Origin: Hyaloperonospora brassicae
Lineage: Eukaryota > Oomycota > Peronosporomycetes > Peronosporales > Peronosporaceae
Assembly: GCA_947650285.1 (NCBI GenBank)
Contig: CANTFL010001217.1
Coordinates: forward strand, 16,470-80,469
Reading direction: 5' to 3'
DNA: 64,000 nt
The position numbers and the translations under genes are program-made. The stretch's first letter is position 1. Each line of letters opens with the position of its first letter. The notes beneath the pieces are model-generated. The model made no database searches and was not told where the DNA came from. It saw only the letters and a list, made by a program, of their open reading frames with translations. Positions 1-10,585 of the stretch are shown here, in pieces.

Positions 1-1084
1 AAATCGACTTAGTCGGAGGTTTAGACTTTGGTTGAATATCATTAATGAGAAATTAATGTGCTTTTAAGTGCACAAATGGTGTCCCTCGTTACGAATAGGA
101 TAATTTGGTCTCTCAAAGTCTAAGGAGATCATCTGAACACCAAGAATACCGTTTTTAAATTATTTGGCCAGGAGTGCAAAATGCCTCCAAACCCTTTGAC
201 TGGGATTTGATGTAGAGTGCAAGATCGTGATACGGCTAAAGTGGTTAGAAGGATCGCGAATCAAGCATCGGCGTTAAACGAGGCGATGTCGTCGAGAGCA
301 TGGTGATTCATGTCAAGCATACAAGCACACCTGTACTCGTGCGAATATTCCTATACGATCATCAATGCACCATAAAACCGGTCAAGTTTCTAGCGACAAA
401 ATTCCACTGGGAAGCGTACAGCCCTTCCTACTGACGGTGTACATGGTGAGAAAGGAAACAAGCACAGATGCAGAATAACCTCCCATATCCGGTGGTCTGA
501 GCATCAGTGGAGATTCAAGCTCGCAAGAAATTTGTGATAATTACTACACCACAAATATCCCAAAATCAGTTCTTCGTCGCCGTCATTTTTAATAAATCAT
601 TCTTGAGGCTCTCACTTGGCGGAAAGAAGTCAATATCGGTGTAACCAATGGCTTTGCCAGTATGAAAGTCGGCATACACGAAGTCTATAACTATTATGGG
701 ATTTCATATATACACTTTCTACAATCTCCAAAACATTTTGTCGCCCATATCACATAGTTTGATTTCTAATGAGTATTGGATCGCCAAGACCAACCAAAAG
801 TCCAAATAATTATCTTGTCGCTATGGCATCGGCTCAAAAACGTGCTGACATAATTTGAAACGATAGCGATTGCCCGACCTACCCTAGCTGCTAATGACGC
901 ATCGAAATACCAAATGATGATGCATGATACACTGCACCATCTTGTTGCCTATAATTCCAGCTTTAGTACATACCATCGCTGAAACGGACTTTTAAGCCTA
1001 TAGATGACACCGTACAATCTGCATATACCAGAACATTGCCGTTATGATCTTCAAAACCTCAGGACATGTACGTGTCCTTAATAC

Positions 1085-1265
1085 ATAAGTTTAAGGAAAG
1101 AGAAGAGTGGAACTGTATTCAATAAATAATTAAATCTCCTAATTTAATCAATCTCTCTTGATCTCACTAGACTACATCCGAATTCAAACTCCGAATTAAG
1201 ATCGATGTTCAGCACCAATTGGGCACGTCTAGCAGTGATTAATGGTAAAATTGGTTGATGTAACG
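1085..1265 (-). repeat. Decayed Ty3 LTR fragment
   Basis: A stretch resembling the middle of the Ty3 LTRs seen intact at 37419-37887 and 42374-42764. It has a GGAACTGTAT...AATTAAAT block like their AGAACTGTTAT...AATTAAG, then ACGTCTAGCAGTGATTAATGG, close to the CGTCTATCAGCGATTAATGG of the 37.4-kb LTR, and finally GATGTAACGGGCTGC. Both ends are unclear, so limits are approximate. Confidence 0.4.
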
Positions 1266-1879
1266 GGCTGCAGTGATCAGTACGTGGAGCGGTGTCGATC
1301 ATGTTCTCGAAAGTTAATATGCCTTCAGTATTTACTCAGAATGCCACCACGAAGACATTGGAGAATATTATAGATAAGGATGAACTCGCATTATTCAATT
1401 ATTGGTGTCAATGACATACAACGTAATTACACCTATACATAACTGGTACGAAACACAAGCGTCGTAGCTGCTCACTACCAGGTCACACATCCCGGGTTAC
1501 ATCTTGCTGTGGATAGACCCCTCGTTAACTCAAAAGTTTGGGTAAAAATCAAGTTAAGTACCCTCTCCGATAGTCGGGCGTCCGAGCGCTAGTGGAGTCG
1601 GGATCACATTATCGACTTTGTAAACACCACGACATCACATAAACGGGTGCGACTCATCCGTGCCAATGATATAGAGTGCAGAAGAAGTATGATATTATCT
1701 CTCCGTAGAATGGAAAAACGATAATGTAACTAACTTATTGAAGTCATCTGATAATCTGATAATACATGTTCTATATAGAGAAGGTTTGAGGTATATTTGG
1801 GTATGCGAACGACCCACTATATCCAGAATACCTTCTGCACCTAACTCGAAATATGTCAAGTTTGAAGATATATGCTACT

Positions 1880-2084
1880 CGTTCACCACTTGTTGCGCGT
1901 GGCTAGCACTGATTGGTGGTTTCATTGGCTAATGACATGATCAGCGCTAGTCAAATAGCAGTGTGTTACTACCTTCGAAGTATTATAACGTCAAAGATAA
2001 CAAATTTATCAACACCCGCAACGGCATTATTCGGATATAAACTTGCTTGATGTTGATGCCATGTAACGAGATCACTTCGTTACA
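1880..2084 (-). repeat. Decayed Ty3 LTR end (possible solo LTR)
   Basis: TTGCGCGTGGCTAGCACTGATTGG matches the conserved LTR box (CCATTGCGCGCGTCTAGCAG...), and the segment ends with ATGTAACGAG...CTTCGTTACA at 2061-2084. That is a decayed version of the terminal hairpin (TGTAACGGG...CCCGTTACA) closing every Ty3 LTR in this window. No internal Ty3 sequence follows, which suggests a solo LTR or a truncated copy. Confidence 0.45.
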
Positions 2085-3356
2085 TTGTAAACGACGTCGA
2101 CTTGAAACGTCCGGCCTCGACGTCATATCATATCCGCATTGAGGCATATAGCGCCTAAACTAGTTACGATGTAAGCGGACATACCAATAACTGTGAAGGC
2201 CAGTGCAAATGAAAGTTCACGTCCACTATGTGTAGGAAGCGTTTAATTCAACAGACTCGGTATTTAAATAGAAATAGAGCACAGTAGTACAAATAATCTT
2301 ATCAATATCGATTACCTTAAGCTTCGTTGGATATCATGTTAGTACAAATATGTGACGTAAGTAATGGTGTCACCTTTTTGCGTTTTTTTTCTTATTCAGA
2401 TGAATGTTGCGGCATATTCGATATCAACCTAGGTGCATTGTCATTGTTTGTTGCCCAAATATTACTTACCAAAGTTATATTATGGAAACTTATCAAATTT
2501 ACTTTCGGGTAAAATTCACGCATACAAAATAACCTAATATGACGGAATGGCTTCCACGTTCGAAAAATCACACTAGAGTCAGCAACGTTTACGACGATAT
2601 CGATCTAGGTACACCTTGTGTAAACGCAAGCTTACAGATATTAAATGTAGTATTCTTACCTAATGGGTAGGACTAAAAACTACACCACTTGAGACCTTTT
2701 ATATTTTGTGCCGTAGAAGCATAGTGTGCGCGAAACTGAGTAGCCTACTTCAAACGCAATCCAAGAAAAACACATATGATGGACAGAACGCCAAAAAGAT
2801 GCACCTACAATCAACATTCATACATCAATTGCACCCACGGCAGTGTATGCCTATGTGCATCTACTTCCTCTTTCTCTCTCTACCTGTCGACCGATTGACA
2901 TGTGCTATCATATGATATGGAACGAAGTGTGACTTTGTCATCGTTTGCTTGAACACGAGGTGGCCGACCCTCCACCTCACACTCTATGCTTCTTCTGCAA
3001 GCAAGCACAGTCGTACCATGCGTGATGCATCATCGTCCATGTTTAAGGTCCTCCTTGCAACGGTCACCGAAACCGAAACGACAGCCGCAACGAATACATC
3101 AACAGACACTGCCATCGAGAGTGCAGGAATGCTCGCGGATGTTGCAGGAAGAAAGGGAATCGAGGACAAAGTACTACAGACTGAGCGAAAGAAAGGTTTT
3201 CAAGTGTATGTATTAGCAATCACGATTATCGTCGCTAAGTGAGCAGCACCAAGTACTCCTCGATATACATGGGGGACGACGACGACACTGCCGCGTTCGC
3301 AACAGAACCTCTCGCGGCCCACAACAGCGCCTTTGCAGCTTCTAAACTCCAAGCAC

Positions 3357-3905
3357 CTACAGGAAATAAGTGACAACGACGGCGGTGAAGGCGGCGGCAC
3401 TGCCAACAGCCACCGAGGCGGCGCCGGACGAAGCAGAGCCCGAAGATCCAGCCTCAGGCGCTGGGGTCTCCGATGGCCCTGTCCCAGCGGTCTCGTCCGT
3501 GGGGGGCGTTTCACCGGATTCCGCAGGGGCATCGGCCCCCCCGAGTGTAGGCGGAGGAGTTCCGCCCGTGGTCGAGTCTGGGGTCGTGGCGGTGGAGTTC
3601 ATCGCAGCGTTCGGGTCGGCGTTCGGGTCGGCGTTCGGGTCAGCGTTCGGGTCGGCGTTCGGGGCAGGCGTCGGGGCATTCGGGTCGGCATTCTGGTCGG
3701 CAAGAATGGCGCCGCCTGTGACCGGGGCCCCGTCAGTTCCGCCAGTCGCCGGAGCAGGGGTTCCACCGGCAGCCGGAGCAGGGGCTCCGCCAGTGGCCGG
3801 AGGGGTTCCGCCAGTAGTCGTCGTCGTGGTGGTCGACGGTCCAGCTTCCTGTCCGTTAGCAATGGCGACGATGAGAGCAGCAGCGACGAAACCGAAGACC
3901 TTCAT
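3357..3905 (-). CDS. Secreted Thr/Pro-rich mucin-like protein, GPI-anchor-like (copy 1)
   Basis: A 182-residue protein. Residues 1-19 form a classic signal peptide (MKVFGF, hydrophobic core, cleavage near NGQ). The mature part is almost entirely Thr, Pro, Gly, Ala and Ser: a run of Thr at 25-31, APAPA/TGGT blocks, and a short tandem NADP repeat at about 83-100. It ends in a small-residue stretch (SSGSASSGAAS) followed by a hydrophobic tail (about 165-182), the layout of a GPI-attachment signal. I infer an extracellular or wall-anchored, probably O-glycosylated protein; no enzymatic domain is visible. The start is fixed by the signal peptide; longer in-frame upstream starts would bury it. A near-identical copy lies at 7301-7861. 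Long frames on the opposite strand are compositional shadows. Confidence 0.85.
   Translation of the reverse strand: MKVFGFVAAALIVAIANGQEAGPSTTTTTTTGGTPPATGGAPAPAAGGTPAPATGGTDGAPVTGGAILADQNADPNAPTPAPNADPNADPNADPNADPNAAMNSTATTPDSTTGGTPPPTLGGADAPAESGETPPTDETAGTGPSETPAPEAGSSGSASSGAASVAVGSAAAFTAVVVTYFL
3607..3666 (-). repeat. 12-bp coding minisatellite, 5 units
   Basis: Tandem units GCGTTCGGGTCG (plus strand), five including a degenerate last one, encode the NADP repeat of the mucin-like protein. The duplicate gene at 7551-7622 has six, so the array changed length after the duplication while staying in frame. Confidence 0.85.
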
Positions 3906-3964
3906 GGTGTACTTGGAAGTGAGTGAATGGAGAGTGGGGTGGTAGTAGCTGCTGGGCAGTTGCT

Positions 3965-3983
3965 GGGAAATGGGAAAATGAGG
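3965..3983 (-). promoter_or_regulatory. Oomycete Inr/FPR-like start-site element
   Basis: On the minus strand the sequence reads CCTCATTTTCCCATTTCCC, about 60-80 bases upstream of the ATG. TCATTTT matches the oomycete initiator (TCAYTYY) and CCATTTCC resembles the adjacent flanking promoter region (CAWTTYY), with one extra base between the two modules. The identical sequence precedes the second gene copy. Confidence 0.5.
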
Positions 3984-4530
3984 AGGAGGCTGGCGCGCGA
4001 GGCAACCGACACGCTGCGGCGGCGGCTATCCGCTGTCCAGAGCCGTCGGGACCATCGGGTGGTCGCTTTGCTTCTCTTGCGTGCGCGACCGACGAACGAG
4101 CGTACGACACGAACGAAGAAAGGCACAGCCGGTCGTCGCCTGGTGGGCCATCGCGCGACGAGCACACGATCGATAGGACAAGGACGCATAGTGAACGCGA
4201 GAGATGGAAAGGAGACGCGTTTTTACGCCCCGCGTCCCTTGGAGCACAATATTTGGAACTGGCTCGTTTCGTCAGTTGATCGTTGCGACACGCGACCTCT
4301 GATCGATGAAGAGCGCTCGGAGGAGTAATGCAGCATCGTGATGACCAGAGCCATTGCGCTGCTCTGGCTTGCAGCCTTGCGGTAGGCGCAAAGACTCGCT
4401 CGCTGCGAACCCTAGCTCGTGGGACATTTGTCCGCTTGTATGTGTGACTTCCAGAGAGAGGGGAGAGGGGAGAGGGGCGGCCGGTCATGTAAGAGCGACG
4501 CCACACAGGATGACGTGAGGTCCGGCTATT

Positions 4531-4604
4531 CTGCGCAGGGGTTGACGGGCACGTGGTGTTGGCAACTCTGCGTAGGGGTTGACGGGCACGTGGTGTCGGC
4601 ACCT
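4531..4604. repeat. 37-bp tandem repeat, two units
   Basis: Two adjacent units starting CTGCG(C/T)AGGGGTTGACGGG and ending near CACGTGGTGT(T/C)GGCA, with a 37-base period and only a few mismatches. No function is apparent. Confidence 0.7.
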
Positions 4605-4661
4605 TTGCGTGGTGGTCGCAATGCGTTGGCTGAATGGCGGTCGCATTGCTGTGGCTGCGGG

Positions 4662-4757
4662 CAAGCGGGAGGCATCTGTCGAGAAGGCCGTTGCACCTGC
4701 GCGCGATGACGGAGCGCAGCTGCACTGGCTTCTAGACCGATGCCTCCCGCTCGCTTG
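4662..4757. repeat. Imperfect inverted repeat
   Basis: CAAGCGGGAGGCATC at 4662-4676 is mirrored by GATGCCTCCCGCTCGCTTG at 4739-4757, the latter with four extra bases. A smaller hairpin (AGGAAGGC/GCCTTCCT) follows at about 4767-4790. Confidence 0.5.
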
Positions 4758-7300
4758 GGCGCCCCAGGAAGGCTACGGTCGGCCTTCCTGAGTGCGAAAT
4801 CGAGTGGGAGACATCGACTCGGCAGTAAGTGCAGCAGCGGCCAAGACATACCGAACAATCGTGCGCCTGTTTGACGTGCTTGTCGAAGGATACGACCATC
4901 GCAAGAGGGTGGGTGTGGGTGCGGGTGCTTCGGGACAGCCAGGGATGAGCGAAACAATCAAGACTCCTACCCAGACTCTACAGCGAGCACTACAAACGGG
5001 AACGCTCATTGGGTCACGAGCTTCAACAGGAGCTTGGAATGGCTCGCTTGAATCGCAGACCCGCTCAACCGAACTATCCCAGGGGTGTGGGAGCGCTAGG
5101 CAGCTTCTCTTCAGCGCACTGGCAGCCGATGGAAGAAGAAGGGCGAGTTTTGTTTGTGCCGTCGCGCGGTGAGCCCTTCCGAAACGAGCGACGATTGCAC
5201 CGGACAAAACCCAGTGGTTTGGGCCATCTCCACGCACATTCTACGGACCGATGGTACGTGCCCTGCCAGGCTGCGTGATGAGAGCGGCCGCAACTGTCCC
5301 GTGGGAAGTCCAACCGAACTGACAACTGTGCTCTGGGGAAGAATCTCAGTATCTTGCGTTCGGGGCAAGCGGATTGCGTATTCGACTACCGAGGCCACAA
5401 GAACCAACCTGATCCCACTCGGACGCTGAAGTTGACGGTGGGCTACTACACCATTTAATCGTCATTCCAGATATACCGATGGAGACAAAGATGATCTTGC
5501 AATAGCTACGGCCACTGCGACATAGACGAGTACTGCCGTTAAGGCGAGCTGTCGCTGAAGGGCAAATGACGAGAGAGAATCGAAGACGACCAACGGGGAT
5601 CGTGCAAGCCACGTCCAAGCAATTGAGTCTGCAGCAGGGTGAAGTAATGACAAATACTGGTTCTGTCAAGTATCGCTGCTTGATGTCAACATCGATCGGC
5701 CGATGGTAAGACAGACGACTTGCCATGATATACGTATTCGGGGACTAGTCGTTGCAGTGCACCCACAGCTTCATAGGGTTTCCATGGTCAGTACAAGACA
5801 GAACTTCTCGTGCCTTCATCACAAAAGCCGTGGACAACAGCAAGCATCCAGGTCACACGAAACCGAGTTCGTCCAAGTCGTTGCTGCTTTCGTCTGATGG
5901 ACTCGGAGCAACGGCTCAAACGGCAGACTGGCAATGTAACAGCGCTCAGGCAAACACCGAGGAAGTTTGGTTCATAGTAACGGACTTATAGCGCATCAAG
6001 TCCGAACGGGGGTATCGGGTGATGACTGGGCAGCTAGACTTGCGTGATGTTGAGAGGATAAAGGACAGCAGTTGCAGTAAGACACCTATCTGTCGAGACT
6101 GCGTGGAGACTGCGAAGCGTTTGTCCGGAAACGTGCTTGCGCTGCATCGATCGAGACGACATGGTGGGTCAATGGACGAAGAACGGGTGACGCGTCGGCG
6201 GACACAACGATTGTTGGGCACATGCGCAGCATAGAAGTACATGGTATGCTCTTGCGTGGGAAGGGGTTCCTGGCGGACAGGGTAGGACGACGTGGGGGGG
6301 GCTACCGCGTATGGCTTTTTCGTTTGCTACTGGCTTACGAGATAGTAACCAAATATCTCGATGGCAATGCAGCAGTCTGCAGAGCAGATGCTGCCAATCT
6401 TCACCATAACCCGATAGCTCTTGGGCGTCGTGTATCTATCTACTAGTTCTAAGCGTGGGCAAAGAGATTGCAGGAGAAGACAGCTTCAGCTAGGCAGATA
6501 GTATAGTGTGTTGTGCAAGTATGAGGGTCATCACTGAAACTGCGTTTAAAGCTTGCGCTAAACTTCTTGAGCCCGACCCCCGAGAGGGTCATCACGCGCT
6601 ATCACATGTGACCAACTTGGCTACGCCACGGGTCCACCCAAGCCAACAACCTGCCTCAGGCTATTCCAACGATGTTGCACGTTCTTGGATGGTCAGAAGG
6701 CCATCAGTCGATGCTTGTTTTGTTCTTTACTCGACGCCACGTCGTAATCGACTGGTAGTACATCAATTGCACCCGCGGCAGTGTATGCCTATGTGCATCT
6801 ACTTCCTCTTTCTCTCTCTACCTGTCGACCGATTGACATGTGCTATCATATGATATGGAACGAAGTGTGACTTTGTCATCGTTTGCTTGAACACGAGGTG
6901 GCCGACCCGACCCTCCACCTCACACTCTATGCTTCTTCTGCAAGCAAGCACAGTCGTACCATGCGTGATGCATCATCGTCCATGTTCAAGGTCCTCCTTG
7001 CAACGGTCACCGAAACCGAAACGACAGCCGCAACGAATACATCAACAGACACTGCCATCGAGAGTGCAGGAATGCTCGCGGATGTTGCAGGAAGAAAGGG
7101 AATCGAGGACAAAGTACTACAGACTGAGCGAAAGAAAGGTTTTCAAGTGTATGTATTAGCAATCACGATTATCGTCGCTAAGTGAGCAGCACCAAGTACT
7201 CCTCGATATACATGGGGGGACGACGACGACACTGCCGCGTTCGCAACAGAACCTCTCGCGGCCCACAACAGCGCCTTTGCAGCTTCTAAACTCCAAGCAC

Positions 7301-7861
7301 CTACAGGAAATAAGTGACAACGACGGCGGTGAAGGCGGCGGCACTGCCAACAGCCACCGAGGCGGCGCCGGACGAAGCAGAGCCCGAAGATCCAGCCTCA
7401 GGCGCTGGGGTCTCCGATGGCCCTGTCCCAGCGGTCTCGTCCGTGGGGGGCGTTTCACCGGATTCCGCAGGGGCATCGGCCCCCCCGAGTGTAGGCGGAG
7501 GAGTTCCACCCGTGGTCGAGTCTGGGGTCGTGGCGGTGGAGTTCATCGCAGCGTTCGGGTCGGCGTTCGGGTCGGCGTTCGGGTCAGCGTTCGGGTCGGC
7601 GTTCGGGTCGGCGTTCGGGGCAGGCGTCGGGGCATTCGGGTCGGCATTCTGGTCGGCAAGAATGGCGCCGCCTGTGACCGGGGCCCCGTCAGTTCCGCCA
7701 GTCGCCGGAGCAGGGGTTCCACCGGCAGCCGGAGCAGGGGCTCCGCCAGTGGCCGGAGGGGTTCCGCCAGTAGTCGTCGTCGTGGTGGTCGACGGTCCAG
7801 CTTCCTGTCCGTTAGCAATGGCGACGATGAGAGCAGCAGCGACGAAACCGAAGACCTTCAT
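7301..7861 (-). CDS. Secreted Thr/Pro-rich mucin-like protein, GPI-anchor-like (copy 2)
   Basis: A 186-residue duplicate of the protein at 3357-3905: same signal peptide, same low-complexity Thr/Pro/Ala/Gly body and same hydrophobic C-terminal tail. The one protein difference I see is an extra NADP unit in the short tandem repeat. The start is again placed at the Met of the signal peptide; the frame happens to stay open about 95 codons further upstream in this copy, but that extension covers the 5' UTR and promoter-like element and would hide the signal peptide. Intact frame and identical promoter suggest both copies can be expressed. Confidence 0.85.
   Translation of the reverse strand: MKVFGFVAAALIVAIANGQEAGPSTTTTTTTGGTPPATGGAPAPAAGGTPAPATGGTDGAPVTGGAILADQNADPNAPTPAPNADPNADPNADPNADPNADPNAAMNSTATTPDSTTGGTPPPTLGGADAPAESGETPPTDETAGTGPSETPAPEAGSSGSASSGAASVAVGSAAAFTAVVVTYFL
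7551..7622 (-). repeat. 12-bp coding minisatellite, 6 units
   Basis: Six units of GCGTTCGGGTCG-type sequence (one ends in CA, the last is degenerate), against five at 3607-3666. It encodes the NADP repeat of the protein. Confidence 0.85.
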
Positions 7862-7920
7862 GGTGTACTTGGAAGTGAGTGAATGGAGAGTGGGGTGGTA
7901 GTAGCTGCTGGGCAGTTGCT

Positions 7921-7939
7921 GGGAAATGGGAAAATGAGG
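7921..7939 (-). promoter_or_regulatory. Oomycete Inr/FPR-like start-site element (copy 2)
   Basis: Same minus-strand CCTCATTTTCCCATTTCCC as at 3965-3983, about 60-80 bases upstream of the second gene's ATG. Confidence 0.5.
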
Positions 7940-8190
7940 AGGAGGCTGGCGCGCGAGGCAACCGACACGCTGGCGGCGGCGGCTATCCGCTGTCCAGAGC
8001 CGTCGGGACCATCGGGTGGTCGCTTTGCTTCTCTTGCGTGCGCGACCGACGAACGAGCGTACGACACGAACGAAGAAAGGCACAGCCGGTCGTCGCCTGG
8101 TGGGCCATCGCGCGACGAGCACACGATCGATAGGACAAGGACGCATAGTGAACGCGAGAGATGGAAAGGAGACGCGTTTTTACGTCCCGC

Positions 8191-8959
8191 AAACCGCAGA
8201 CTCGTAAGCAGCTGACGCCTACGAATCCCGACATGTGGCCATCTTATCGGTGTAGAGGAGACATACTATCTGTGAAAACAAAAGTCATTTTGGATGAAAA
8301 CAGAAGTTCCTGAATCCAGTTGGAGTGCCACGTGTTGCTGGCGTTAAAAATATGGTCGGTAGGAACCCTATCGTGGAAAAGAGGTCAGCACATGTGTGGC
8401 TAGCGTGCCCACGAGTTGGCAGCACTCCACTCGCAGCACCTAAACCTTCTGCAAGCGCATCGAAATTGGGGGAGAAATATAGTCTTATCCACGACGAGAC
8501 CACGATACGACGCCATCGGGCGACGGGATAGTCGATTGCTCACTTTTTTTGCAGCATATGCGAGGCATCAATTTTTGATCCCGCTGCTCGTCCAGCTGCG
8601 ATGTCGCACCTGCCAGAAGTTCAATGCCGTGTGTAAGCCAGGCTGCGGGTATCAACTCTACATGCGCGCCTTGCATGGACTCTATCACATCAAAAGTCCT
8701 GAGAAATGGATAGCGCATTTGCCCGTTACTGCCGTGCGAGGCGGCAGGCCTTTACGGAAAAATAAAAAGGGAACCAGCTGTGAACGACACGACCAAAAGA
8801 GCAGAAAATCTAGCGCTGGAATTAGCCGACGTGGCGACAACGCAGCCCTAACTCGCATAGGGTTCGGAAGGGTCGGGGGAAATCCACTGCGACCGCACGT
8901 GCGTCACGTCGTGGACAGTGTGCGTGCTGTGCCCTTCGTGCACGTCACGCTCGTCGCCT
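8191..8959. other. Intergenic, nothing recognised
   Basis: About 770 bases between the second mucin-like gene and the next one. A plus-strand frame of about 200 codons runs through here and over the end of the 8960-9439 gene, but it has no recognisable domain and biased, unstructured composition. I do not call it. Confidence 0.5.
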
Positions 8960-9439
8960 TTACCATAGGATTGAGCCAAGCCCCAGCAGCAGTCCCACCA
9001 GCGCCCACGTGCCGATGGCAGTCGTGACGCTACGAGCGCCAGAGGTGTCAGACGGAGCCAGCGAGTCTGACTGCGATTGAGATGCCGTCGTGTCCCTTTT
9101 GGGCGCTCTCGTCACGGGGACCGCAATGTCAGTGGTACCGCTCGAGCTGCCGCTGTCACTGCCGTTGCCGTTGTTCATTGTTGGCACAGGATCGGCCGTC
9201 CACACGGGACCTGGAAGGTCCGTGACTTGCGTGGCGACATCTGGTGGGGCTGAAGCAGCAACATCGGCGACAGCAGGTGCGGTCGTTCCTCGATCCGTCG
9301 CGACCGGTGGGGTAGTGACTGGGTCAGCAGGATCCGCTGCCATACTGCCCACTTGTAACCCAGCACTGGTATCTTGAGCAGCAGCAATCGCAAGTGCAAG
9401 TGCACACGCTGACAAAGCAGCGAACACCAGCGATTGCAT
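8960..9439 (-). CDS. Secreted Ser/Thr-rich GPI-anchor-like protein
   Basis: A 159-residue protein beginning MQSLVFAALSACALALAIAA, a strong signal peptide with cleavage near AAAQ. The body is rich in Ser, Thr, Ala, Pro and Asp with no Cys pattern or enzymatic motif, and it ends in a hydrophobic segment (about 141-159) after a Ser/Thr/Gly-rich linker, as in GPI-anchored surface proteins. An in-frame Met 31 codons upstream exists, but using it would bury the signal peptide. Same strand and architecture as the two mucin-like genes to the left, though the sequences are not obviously homologous. I infer a cell-surface or wall protein. Confidence 0.75.
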   Translation of the reverse strand: MQSLVFAALSACALALAIAAAQDTSAGLQVGSMAADPADPVTTPPVATDRGTTAPAVADVAASAPPDVATQVTDLPGPVWTADPVPTMNNGNGSDSGSSSGTTDIAVPVTRAPKRDTTASQSQSDSLAPSDTSGARSVTTAIGTWALVGLLLGLGSILW

Positions 9440-10517
9440 GACTGGGGACACTTGTAGCGAAGGGCGTGGTGGGATGTTGTGGGTAAATGCAGATTTGTGA
9501 AGCACGTTGCAATCGAGACGTTGCATCTCCATCGTTGATTGACGGCTGCCGACTGATGGCTAGCGAGACGCCCGCCGTCGCGTTCGAGTCACTTTGTTTC
9601 CATCTATCGCACGTCGGTCACGGGAGGAGGAGGTGCAGCTCTAATCATTGGTGGTACTTAGAAATCTATACGTAGCTGAAGCAAACACGCCAGTCACTCC
9701 ACCTCGATCGATTGAAAGACTTGCTGCTGATGGAAAAGCTTTGTGCCCTGACGCGGAGCCTTGACACTGTGGTCGCATCGCATCCAGAACATGCTGATGC
9801 GCCATCTTCAATGAAAAGGACTAGCTCGCGCGCAGGGAGAACGGGTTTACGATGATTGAGAAGGTCTGAGAGGTCGAAGGCGTACGTTCGGCCGGCAAAG
9901 TACCGCATTGTGGTATTCTCGATGTCTACTGCTCTTGTGAGGGACTGTATTTCTTTCGGCTATAGAGTCAAATGTATAGACATTTGAAGTCTCAGTAGAA
10001 CACTCTGTAGCTTTGCTCTACGGCGGCCGTGCATCACGCACGACAAGGCTATTGCGGCGTATGGTGGGGGTAGAGTAGACATAAGAACGCGTGAAAGACT
10101 TTCGCATGCATGCTGTATTCACACACATATCGATCTTTTCACAGGCAAGGATCTCGATGCTGAGATGTTCAATCGGCGACTTTGCAAGAGCTTTGTCAGC
10201 AATCATGTCAGTCAACGTCAGTTGTGATGTCGGTGAGGTGCGCTGTCACAAAAGGTTGAATATTCTAGCATCACCATGAAAAGCATTATCAGAATGTGGC
10301 TGGGCACATGGCTGTGTCCGCAACGTCTAACTTCGTGCAGATCGCGGACACTATTGGCACAACGATATGGTAGCTGCTCCGAACTCATTGTGTGCACCAT
10401 ATATAACCTGTAACATTTCTGACCTCCGTCACTCAGCAACTCCTCACCCCATACTTCTTTAAACACAAATCTAAGACCAGAGATGGCTTGAGCATACTAC
10501 TAGCTTCATTTCTATAG

Positions 10518-10585
10518 TCTCGAATTTTTATTTGACAAGTTTTCCGCGAAGTCTCGAATTTTTATTTGACAAGTTTTCCGCGAAG
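10518..10585. repeat. 34-bp tandem duplication
   Basis: Two perfect adjacent copies of a 34-base unit starting TCTCGAATTTTTATTTGACA and ending TTCCGCGAAG. Confidence 0.85.

Larger units (their letters stand above)
1..2820. other. AT-rich non-genic region
   Basis: No reading frame here is long or recognisable. The longest (about 60-70 codons) show no family motif, no signal peptide and no intron-linked continuation. The only interpretable parts are two decayed pieces resembling the Ty3 LTRs found later in the window. The last 100 bases lead into the 1.4-kb duplicated segment that starts at 2821. Confidence 0.6.
2821..4233. repeat. 1.4-kb segmental duplication, copy 1
   Basis: This segment reappears in the same orientation at 6759-8190 with very few differences. 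Those seen are one 5-base and two single-base length changes, one 12-base repeat unit, and scattered substitutions. Similarity begins at TACATCAATT and stops abruptly after TTTTACG(C/T)CCCGC. It contains a complete secreted-protein gene, its promoter and about 500 bases of 3' flank. Confidence 0.9.
4234..6758. other. Non-coding spacer between the duplicated segments
   Basis: About 2.5 kb of mixed composition between the two 1.4-kb copies. Reading frames of 60-150 codons occur on both strands, but none shows a domain, a signal peptide or homology to the flanking genes. Two local repeats (4531-4604 and 4662-4757) are the only structures noted. Confidence 0.55.
6759..8190. repeat. 1.4-kb segmental duplication, copy 2
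   Basis: Direct copy of 2821-4233, offset by about 3.94 kb. It is 19 bases longer, explained by a 5-base duplication near 6905, one G in the run near 7217, one extra 12-base minisatellite unit and one base near 7972. Sequence on both sides is unrelated to copy 1. Confidence 0.9.

Noticed and set aside
3333..3945. Two long plus-strand frames (about 190-200 codons, Arg/Gly- or Ala/Val-rich) over the first mucin-like gene, and the same at 7277-7901
   Set aside because: They mirror the low-complexity, GC-rich minus-strand gene; the minus frame has a signal peptide, C-terminal tail and promoter, the plus frames have none.
3856..4725. Minus-strand frame of 289 codons upstream of the first mucin-like gene
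   Set aside because: Arg/Ser/Pro-rich composition without a domain; overlaps the promoter and start of the recognised gene in another frame.
5462..5653. Minus-strand frame with a hydrophobic segment (LTAVLVYVAVAVAIA)
   Set aside because: Only 63 codons, no convincing start context or continuation; hydrophobic stretches arise by chance.
7862..8146. N-terminal extension of the second mucin-like protein by about 95 codons
   Set aside because: It would translate the 5' UTR and promoter-like element and bury the signal peptide; in the first copy the same frame is not open, so it is chance.
8416..9027. Plus-strand frame of about 203 codons
   Set aside because: No recognisable domain, non-ATG start, overlaps the 3' end of the secreted-protein gene on the other strand.
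9666..9908. Minus-strand frame of 80 codons (RTYAFDLSDLLNHRKPVLP)
   Set aside because: Looks slightly protein-like but no family recognised, no promoter or intron support.
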